Origin: Acidobacteriota bacterium
Lineage (GTDB): Bacteria; Acidobacteriota; Blastocatellia; RBC074
Direction: 5' to 3'
Length of the DNA stretch: 5,531 bases
Assembly: GCA_013140935.1 (NCBI GenBank)
Contig: JABFSD010000433.1
Location: forward strand, 1-5,531
The translations under genes and the position numbers were made by a program. The notes under the pieces were generated by a model that was given only the letters and a program-made list of their open reading frames with translations, did no database searches and was not told the origin of the DNA. This document shows positions 1 through 4,033 of the stretch, piece after piece. The first letter of the stretch is position 1. Every line of letters begins with the position of its first letter.

Positions 1-284
1 GCTCGCTGCAACGCCTCGAACCGCACGGCATCGGCAATCCTGCGCCGCTGTTTTGGTTGCACGGCCTACAGAACAAAGGCATTCAAGTACTGAAAGAAAA
101 GCACCTGAAAATTTCGGTCAGCGATGGCCGCGTCACGCTGCCCGCGCTTTGGTGGAGTTCGGTCGAACATTACAAAACGCTGGCCGCATCTGCGCGCATC
201 AGCTTGCTCTGTCGTCCTGAAATCAATGCCTGGAATGGCCGCGAAACATGTCAGTTAAAAGTCGTAGACGCGGCTGTCGAATAA
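1..284 (+). CDS. recJ: Single-stranded-DNA-specific exonuclease RecJ, C-terminal fragment
   Basis: Only the last 93 or so codons are inside the window; the frame is open from base 3 and the gene begins upstream. RecJ is a cytoplasmic 5'-to-3' ssDNA exonuclease of recombinational and mismatch repair. The visible part is its C-terminal OB-fold region. It opens with the recognisable stretch RLEPHGIGNPAPLFW, which matches the family signature 'EPfG.GNPeP.F', and is followed by KEKHLKISVSDG, matching the conserved 'KHLkl.v..' strand, and by further beta-strand-like sequence to the TAA stop. The catalytic DHH/DHHA1 motifs lie outside the window, so activity cannot be judged. The gene ends 18 bp before the Dabb-domain gene on the same strand, so cotranscription is possible. 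The identification rests on motif recognition; an unrelated DHH-family protein with the same tail is less likely. Confidence 0.85.
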   Translation, partial: SLQRLEPHGIGNPAPLFWLHGLQNKGIQVLKEKHLKISVSDGRVTLPALWWSSVEHYKTLAASARISLLCRPEINAWNGRETCQLKVVDAAVE

Positions 285-302
285 CCCAAAAGGAAACCCC
301 AA

Positions 303-596
303 ATGATCAAACATCTCGTCTTTTTCAAATTCACCCCTGAAACCACCGAAGCGCAAAAGCAGGAATTTCAAGCCATGCTCGACGGACTGCCCGGCAAAAT
401 AGCTGAAATCAAAAGCTACCAAGCCGGCGCTGACGTAGTGCGTTCCGCCCGCGCCTTCGATTTCGCCCTCATTATGGATTTTGAAAATCTGGCTGATCTG
501 GAGATTTACGCCAAACACGAACACCACCTGCCGGTCGTTGAGCGATCAAAAGGGATTTGCGCGCAAGTGGCTTCAGTAGATTTTGAATACGCCTGA
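303..596 (+). CDS. Dabb (stress-responsive A/B barrel) domain protein
   Basis: This 97-residue protein is a complete single Dabb domain. Seen in the sequence: the N-terminal strand MIKHLVFFKF, a helix around residues 14-26 rich in Q and A, the LPGKI turn near residues 29-33, the strand FDFALIMDFENLADLEIY, and the motif YAKHEHHLPVVE near residues 69-80, which corresponds to the family's 'YaxHPxHxxv' segment, followed by a final beta strand ending in VDFEYA. Family members are small dimeric alpha-beta barrels with a ferredoxin-like fold. Some plant members are stress-induced and some relatives are enzymes, but most bacterial ones have no assigned reaction, and none is assigned here. The ATG is supported by an AAAGGA-like ribosome site at about 288-294. 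It sits between recJ and the CcbP-like gene with short gaps. Confidence 0.88.
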   Translation: MIKHLVFFKFTPETTEAQKQEFQAMLDGLPGKIAEIKSYQAGADVVRSARAFDFALIMDFENLADLEIYAKHEHHLPVVERSKGICAQVASVDFEYA

Positions 597-626
597 TCAG
601 AACCAAACATCAGAGAAAACACGACT

Positions 627-1310
627 ATGACGAATTTCATTTCTGACTGGAAAATAGGCGCTTCGGTCGCCGTCAAACCCGGCGTGAAAGACCCTGACAC
701 GGGCGACGACATCGGCGGCTGGCAAGGCCGCATCACCGAATTCAGCCAAGACGAAGACGGCACCGCTACGATTTGCTTCGCGTGGGACAGCCTCTCGTTG
801 AAAAGCATGTCCGCCAAGTCGCTCAAATACGCCATCCGCGAAGGGCTGGATTGGCAGGTGATGGGCCTTTACGAATCAGACCTCGTAGCGGCTCAACCCC
901 GCGATACGGAAGATGACGTCGCCGACGCCATTGCGGAAATCGAAAGCCACACTTCCTGGCTGCATCTCGATGAAGAAGGCGAACGGATACAAGCCGTGCT
1001 GGACGGCATTGAGCCTGACGACGCAATAGCTTTGCTGGAAGCCTGGGAAGAGTACTTTGATAAAACGCTGAAGTTTCCGTTTGAAGCCATCGTGAGCGAG
1101 TGCCTGATGCGTAGCCGCGTGCGCGTGGGAGATCGCTTGCTCGTCACCGGCTTCGCTGAGTTGAATGATGAAATGTACGGCTTACTAATCGAAGGCAAAC
1201 GCGGCAACGAACACGTTGTCTTTCCGCTCTGCGATCTCGAAGTCACTGACAAAAAGTCGCGCAACTATCAACCGGTCAGAGATTACGTCGTTTGGTTTGC
1301 GAATCGGTAA
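627..1310 (+). CDS. Two-domain protein: SH3-like N-terminus plus CcbP-type calcium-binding C-terminus
   Basis: The protein has 227 residues and two parts. Residues about 6-90 look like a small SH3/KOW-like beta barrel: VAVKPGVKDPDTGDDIGGWQ, then GRI and the strand ICFAWDS. Residues about 92-227 resemble CcbP, the calcium-binding protein first described in Anabaena, where it buffers Ca2+ during heterocyst development. The clearest part is FPFEAIVSE near 150-158, then VRVGDRLLVTGF, DEMYGLLIEGKRG and the ending FPLCDLEV...NYQPVRDYVVWFANR. The protein is acidic, with D/E clusters at residues 82-132 (for example RDTEDDVADAIAEIE), which fits cation binding, but individual Ca2+ ligands cannot be assigned from sequence alone. 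The start codon has only a weak AGAGAA-type ribosome site (612-617). Calcium binding is an inference from the family; in a non-heterocystous organism the role is unknown. It ends 11 bp from the convergent toxin gene. Confidence 0.75.
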   Translation: MTNFISDWKIGASVAVKPGVKDPDTGDDIGGWQGRITEFSQDEDGTATICFAWDSLSLKSMSAKSLKYAIREGLDWQVMGLYESDLVAAQPRDTEDDVADAIAEIESHTSWLHLDEEGERIQAVLDGIEPDDAIALLEAWEEYFDKTLKFPFEAIVSECLMRSRVRVGDRLLVTGFAELNDEMYGLLIEGKRGNEHVVFPLCDLEVTDKKSRNYQPVRDYVVWFANR

Positions 1311-1321
1311 GTTCGACGAAG

Positions 1322-1750
1322 CTATCGCGGCGGATCATCAATCCAGTTGGCGAGGCGTTGTACAGGCAGCAAGTCGGCAAAGTGGCGTACGTTGCGCGTC
1401 ACAACGATGTGATTGCCTGCCAGCGCGATGGCCGCAATCATCAGGTCGGCGTGACGTTTATGCGCACGATGCCGCGCTTGCAATTGTCGCAACAACGGCA
1501 CGCAGGCATCGTCGAACACAACGACGTGAAATGTATCCAACAGCTTTTGCGTATCGCGCAACAACTGATGCGCCAGCGGCAATTGCGCCGCTTCGGCTTT
1601 CAACGCGAACTCGCCGCGCCCACGCAAGACTTCAGCGACCACGACCGAAGACAGCGCAATCTGCGTCCACGGCGTACGCTGCAAGTGCGCGCGCAACGTC
1701 GCGTCGCCGTTGACGTGATGCGTCAGGATGTTGGTATCCCACAAATACAT
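1322..1750 (-). CDS. vapC: PIN-domain toxin ribonuclease, VapC type
   Basis: This 142-residue protein is one complete PIN domain, the usual size for VapC. The acidic metal-binding residues are present in the expected order: D5 in WDTN, E40 in VVAEVLRG, D102 in HADLMIAAIAL, and N120 in VVTRNVRHFADL, where family members carry D or N. The ending LANWIDDPP matches the usual 'v.nW' finish. VapC toxins are Mg2+-dependent endoribonucleases that cleave tRNAs or rRNA in the cytoplasm and are held inactive by a co-encoded antitoxin. Here the antitoxin gene lies immediately upstream, with its TGA only 4 bp before this ATG. I see no good Shine-Dalgarno sequence of its own, so translation is probably coupled to the antitoxin, which would keep toxin output lower. 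All catalytic residues are intact, so the toxin is predicted active; the RNA target cannot be predicted. Confidence 0.92.
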   Translation of the reverse strand: MYLWDTNILTHHVNGDATLRAHLQRTPWTQIALSSVVVAEVLRGRGEFALKAEAAQLPLAHQLLRDTQKLLDTFHVVVFDDACVPLLRQLQARHRAHKRHADLMIAAIALAGNHIVVTRNVRHFADLLPVQRLANWIDDPPR

Positions 1751-1754
1751 AGGC

Positions 1755-2066
1755 TCATTGTCGCTGGCGGTCTAACTCTTCAAAAAACTCACCCCAGTTG
1801 GCGTCACCGGCATACGCGCCGAAATAAGGCCACGGGTCAGTCGTCTTCGTCGTACTGGCTTGCCCATTCGTAGCCACATCTTTAGTCGCATCTGGCACGA
1901 CCACTTGCACGAATTCGATTTGCGGTTGGGTTTGCGCCAGCCGTTCACTCAGTTGCGCCAGCGCCGCTTCGCGCGTAGCCGCTTCCACCACATATTCCGG
2001 CAAGGCTGGTACAGCCGCGCGCCAGTGCGCTTCGGCATCTTTGGTTAGCATTACGGTGTATTGCAT
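1755..2066 (-). CDS. HicB-like antitoxin paired with VapC
   Basis: This 103-residue protein is the likely antitoxin of the downstream PIN toxin. Residues 1-45 (MQYTVMLTKDAEAHW, then VPALPEYVVEAATREAALAQ) resemble the partial RNase H-like fold of HicB-type antitoxins, whose pattern is 'vPdLPG....g.t.eEAl'. Residues 58-78 are a T/S/K-rich, probably flexible linker. The end, DPWPYFGAYAGDANWGEFFE followed by ELDRQRQ, resembles the C-terminal toxin-wrapping tail of many VapC antitoxins ('nPWl...G.f.dD..f.e....i...R'). A GTG 30 bases further upstream would add ten residues, but AGAAGGGAG ends five bases before the ATG at 2066, which is why that start was chosen. No separate DNA-binding domain (AbrB, RHH or HTH) is visible, so how the operon is autoregulated is unclear. 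Confidence that it is an antitoxin comes mostly from position and tail. Confidence 0.8.
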   Translation of the reverse strand: MQYTVMLTKDAEAHWRAAVPALPEYVVEAATREAALAQLSERLAQTQPQIEFVQVVVPDATKDVATNGQASTTKTTDPWPYFGAYAGDANWGEFFEELDRQRQ

Positions 2067-2071
2067 ATCTG

Positions 2072-2080
2072 CTCCCTTCT
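2072..2080 (-). promoter_or_regulatory. Ribosome binding site deciding the antitoxin start
   Basis: On the minus strand AGAAGGGAG lies five bases before the ATG at 2066. It falls inside the reading frame of the longer GTG-started version, so the shorter protein is the likely product. Confidence 0.75.
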
Positions 2081-2094
2081 GGTTTGCGAACGGC

Positions 2095-2103
2095 ACTATA
2101 ACA
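2095..2103 (-). promoter_or_regulatory. Possible extended -10 promoter of the toxin-antitoxin operon
   Basis: Read on the minus strand this is TGTTATAGT, a TGn extension plus a TATAGT hexamer with five of six matches to TATAAT. It lies in the 52-bp gap between the UPF0158 stop codon and the antitoxin ATG. TTGAGC lies only nine bases upstream of the hexamer, too close to serve as a normal -35, so the call rests on the extended -10 alone. A start about seven bases downstream would give a leader of roughly 20 bases containing the Shine-Dalgarno sequence. This is a visual match only. Confidence 0.35.
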
Positions 2104-2118
2104 TCGGCTGCTCAAATT

Positions 2119-2652
2119 TTACGTCAACGTAATGCCTTCGTCCTTCGCCCATGCGGTGATGCGGGCGCGCAAGCGTTCGGCCTCGAATTTGAACCAGCGT
2201 TCGCGCACCGCCGGATAATCGAACAGCGCGTCTTTGAAACGGCGGAAGGGCTTGCCGCCGAGCAAGGCGCTCATCAAATCGTCAACGACCTGCCCGGCGT
2301 CTTCTTTATTGAGCAGCCTCACGAAATCTTCCATAACCTGAAAGCCCTCGCGCGAATCCTGTCGAGGGATAGCGACATAACGATCCGCCATATTATCGGC
2401 TTCGTTTTCGTCGTCAGCGCCGAGATCATTGCCGTCCCATTCACCCAAAGCCCGCAGCATACGGCGGGCGCGGGTGAGTTCTTCGCGTTCCCAATCTGCG
2501 AGTTCTTCGGGGTCGCTGTCGAATAAGGAGCGCACATCGTCCGTGAGGTAAATCACTTCACCCATCACGCGGTCGAGCCATGCTTCGTTGTCAACGCTGA
2601 CGGTGGTGAAGGCGATTTCCAAGTCGTCATAAGAAACTTTGCCAGTGTTCAT
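2119..2652 (-). CDS. UPF0158 family protein
   Basis: This 177-residue protein fits UPF0158 (PF03682), a family without an established function. Recognisable pieces are the N-terminal VSYDDLEIAF, then WLDRVMGEVIYLTDD near 25-39, which matches the family's 'yLD..tGev' pattern, then RYVAIPRQDSREGFQVMEDF at about 91-110 ('y..iP.....eg..lM..F') and the terminal GGKPFRRFKDAL...ERWFKFEAERLR, where a charged helix closes the domain. Residues 71-90 form a very acidic stretch (EWDGNDLGADDENEADNMAD) between the two halves. The frame stays open for 60 codons upstream, but that part crosses both palindromes and reads as low-complexity Arg/Cys/Ser-rich sequence. The strong GGAGGT six bases before the ATG at 2652 fixes the start. 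The 52-bp gap to the antitoxin gene permits readthrough into the toxin-antitoxin operon. Confidence 0.82.
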   Translation of the reverse strand: MNTGKVSYDDLEIAFTTVSVDNEAWLDRVMGEVIYLTDDVRSLFDSDPEELADWEREELTRARRMLRALGEWDGNDLGADDENEADNMADRYVAIPRQDSREGFQVMEDFVRLLNKEDAGQVVDDLMSALLGGKPFRRFKDALFDYPAVRERWFKFEAERLRARITAWAKDEGITLT

Positions 2653-2658
2653 TGTGAT

Positions 2659-2664
2659 ACCTCC
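2659..2664 (-). promoter_or_regulatory. Strong Shine-Dalgarno of the UPF0158 gene
   Basis: GGAGGT on the minus strand, six bases before the ATG at 2652. It is the strongest ribosome site in the window and is the reason for rejecting the 60-codon N-terminal extension. Confidence 0.85.
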
Positions 2665-2710
2665 GTTGTTCAATAAAGCTTCGGCATCGTGAAACCCTTT
2701 CGGCAACCGT

Positions 2711-2735
2711 AGCGCAACTTCGCCAAAGTTGCGCT
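2711..2735. repeat. Palindromic repeat, copy 1 (REP-like)
   Basis: A perfect 10-bp inverted repeat, AGCGCAACTT and AAGTTGCGCT, around the five-base loop CGCCA, preceded by GT on the plus strand. It lies in the 148-bp gap between the SWIM and UPF0158 genes. An 8-bp direct repeat CTTTCGGC occurs on both sides (2697-2704 and 2734-2741), the right one overlapping the arm by two bases. No T-run follows on the minus strand, so it is not a standard terminator for the leftward genes. It is a near copy of the element at 2778-2802 in opposite orientation. Confidence 0.85.
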
Positions 2736-2777
2736 TTCGGCGTTGCGTCCTTCGGAATAAAAGTTCGACATTGCAGC

Positions 2778-2802
2778 AGCGCAAGCTTGGCGAGCTTGCG
2801 CT
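2778..2802. repeat. Palindromic repeat, copy 2, inverted relative to copy 1
   Basis: A perfect 10-bp inverted repeat, AGCGCAAGCT and AGCTTGCGCT, around the loop TGGCG, which is the reverse complement of the copy 1 loop CGCCA. Including the flanking GT/AC, the two elements align over 27 bases with four differences. Those differences form two compensated base pairs in the stem. The right arm overlaps the TAG stop codon of the SWIM gene (2801-2803). On the minus strand the hairpin is followed by GCTGCAATG, not a T-run. Confidence 0.85.
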
Positions 2803-3655
2803 ACTCATTGCCAGCCAGCACTTCCAGCCCACGCGCTGAAGCGTTCACATAAGCGCCGTGCAACGCATCGCTCACCGTTTCATTGCCGCGCCAAAACGGA
2901 AAGTTGCCAAGCCGTTGCAACACTGCGGCGGCAATAGGTGGATTGCGCGCTTCGCCCAGCCAGTCGGGCGGGAGCGGTGCGCCTTGCCAGAACGTGACGG
3001 CATCGGCGTTGAGCGGTTCGGGCGGAAGCGTTGCAGCCGCATCTTCTTTCGCCGTCGGTGTAGCCGCGCCGAGCAGTTGAATAAATTTGTCGCGTTCCAT
3101 CCCGCGCAGCTTGAACAGCAAAAACGGATCGCGGTCGAACTCTTCGCCAATCAGGTAATAAACCGCCGCGATGTGTTTGCACGGATTCGACCAGTCGGGA
3201 CACGAACAATCGGTTTCGAGATCGCGTGCCTTGTCGGGAAAGAGCGCGAGACCTTCGGCTTTGAAAGCGTCTTCGATCTCTTGCGGCATTTCACCCGCGA
3301 GCAACTTCGCCGCAAAAATCGCCTGTGTCGAAAGGCTTTTTGCCAGTTTGCGCCAATCGCCTTCGGGCAAGGCTTTGAGTTTGATAGAGACTTTGTATGG
3401 CTGCGGATAAGAGCCTTGCACTTTGGCTTTGACTTCGCCGGACGCGATGTCTATCGAAAGCACCGAACCGTTGCGCGCATACGAACGCCCGCGCGTGAGC
3501 CGTGCGCCGAGATTGAAACTTTCGAGCACCGCAATCCATCGCTTGCCCCACCACGTATCGCCGAACGTGCCGCGTTTCGATTGCGACTTGATGCCGCCTT
3601 TTTTCTCGATGCGCGGCTTCGGTTTGAAATATCCCCAGTCGTTCCAGTAAGGCAT
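2801..3655 (-). CDS. SWIM zinc-finger domain protein, helicase partner
   Basis: This 284-residue protein carries a SWIM zinc finger at residues 150-161: C150-S-C152-P-D-W-S-N-P-C159-K-H161, a complete CxC-x6-CxH ligand set, followed by IAAVYYLIGEEFDRDPFLLF, which is typical of the family. The N-terminus (PYWNDWGYFKPKPR, then GDTWWGKRWIAVLE near 32-45) is the usual start of bacterial SWIM proteins encoded beside SNF2 helicases. The C-terminal part, residues 215-284 (FWQGAPLPPDWL, PIAAAVLQRLGNFPFW), is also family-like, so the protein looks complete. SWIM fingers are predicted to bind DNA or protein. The pairing with SNF2 (compare B. subtilis ywqB with ywqA) suggests a DNA-processing complex, but its biochemical role is not established. 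The ATG has AAAGGA nine bases upstream (3665-3670). The gene starts 26 bp after the XisI-like stop codon. Its stop codon lies in a palindromic repeat, so the last residues may have been reshaped by the repeat. Confidence 0.9.
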   Translation of the reverse strand: MPYWNDWGYFKPKPRIEKKGGIKSQSKRGTFGDTWWGKRWIAVLESFNLGARLTRGRSYARNGSVLSIDIASGEVKAKVQGSYPQPYKVSIKLKALPEGDWRKLAKSLSTQAIFAAKLLAGEMPQEIEDAFKAEGLALFPDKARDLETDCSCPDWSNPCKHIAAVYYLIGEEFDRDPFLLFKLRGMERDKFIQLLGAATPTAKEDAAATLPPEPLNADAVTFWQGAPLPPDWLGEARNPPIAAAVLQRLGNFPFWRGNETVSDALHGAYVNASARGLEVLAGNE

Positions 3656-3681
3656 GTTTCATCGTCCTTTGTGTTGTTGAA

Positions 3682-4017
3682 TCAAGCCGCCATCGCAATT
3701 GACTCTGTCTCGCGCGGTCGCGTAGCCCAGTGATAATCAATATCGGCAGCAGCGATGCCCGCTTCGATCAAGGCATCGGTCAAACCTTCTTCGGTGAGGT
3801 CAACTTCAAGCCTGACTTGATCTCCCAGCAAGCGGGCGTGAAAGCAGATGGCGTGTTCGCGACGGTTATTGATCCAGCCGAGCGTAATCAGCAAGTATTC
3901 ATCATGCACGGTGTCGCACACCGGCAGGATTTTGGCCTGATTCCCAGTCGAAAGCAGCGCGGCGTATTCCTCAATCACTTGCTGTAACGCCATGCGATAT
4001 TTGGTTATTCGATCCAT
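3682..4017 (-). CDS. XisI-like protein (fdxN element excision controlling factor family)
   Basis: This 111-residue protein fits the XisI family (PF08869) in length and pattern. The start MDRITKYRMALQQVIEEYAA matches 'MDrl..YR..i..il.eya'. The core CDTVHDEYLLITLGW (34-48) matches 'fD.e.dhYqll..GW', followed by RREHAICFHARL, the strand DQVRLEVDLTEEGLTDAL ('kiwi..D.tE.gia..L') and GIAAADI. The family is named from Anabaena, where XisI acts with XisH in excision of the fdxN element; its molecular function is otherwise poorly known. No XisH-like gene is visible and no heterocyst element is implied. The gene is tightly packed: its GAGGAG site (4026-4031) lies right after the helicase stop codon at 4034, giving a 16-bp gap, and the SWIM gene begins 26 bp downstream. 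The last 15 residues diverge from the usual family ending. Confidence 0.82.
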   Translation of the reverse strand: MDRITKYRMALQQVIEEYAALLSTGNQAKILPVCDTVHDEYLLITLGWINNRREHAICFHARLLGDQVRLEVDLTEEGLTDALIEAGIAAADIDYHWATRPRETESIAMAA

Positions 4018-4025
4018 TGCAAAAT

Positions 4026-4031
4026 CTCCTC
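4026..4031 (-). promoter_or_regulatory. Shine-Dalgarno of the XisI-like gene
   Basis: GAGGAG on the minus strand, eight bases before the ATG at 4017 and two bases past the helicase stop codon (4034-4036). This arrangement indicates that the XisI-like gene is translated from the helicase transcript. Confidence 0.75.
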
Positions 4032-4033
4032 AA

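Noticed and set aside
593..600. Perfect 8-bp palindrome CTGATCAG over the Dabb stop codon
   Set aside because: Too short to form a terminator or a convincing operator; expected by chance in a window of this size.
1292..1873. A 193-codon plus-strand open frame covering vapC
   Set aside because: It is rich in R, Q and H and shows no domain, whereas the minus strand carries an intact PIN domain with all acidic residues and a coupled antitoxin.
2711..2802. The two hairpins as intrinsic terminators of the SWIM transcript
   Set aside because: On the minus strand neither stem is followed by a T-run (ACGG and GCTGC follow). Copy 1 has only TTT after it on the plus strand, where no gene ends nearby.
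2653..2832. A 60-codon N-terminal extension of the UPF0158 protein
   Set aside because: It would cross both palindromes and the end of the SWIM gene, reads as Arg/Cys/Ser-rich sequence, and GGAGGT lies directly before the internal ATG at 2652.
2858..3733. A 291-codon open frame on the plus strand, antisense to the SWIM and XisI-like genes
   Set aside because: The translation is Arg/Phe-rich without any recognisable domain, there is no convincing ribosome site, and the opposite strand encodes a protein with an intact SWIM motif. It is a shadow of GC-biased codon use.
3682..4017. Evidence for a heterocyst fdxN-type excision element
   Set aside because: There is no XisH, no site-specific recombinase, no nif gene and no visible attachment repeat. 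Only the protein family name suggests it.
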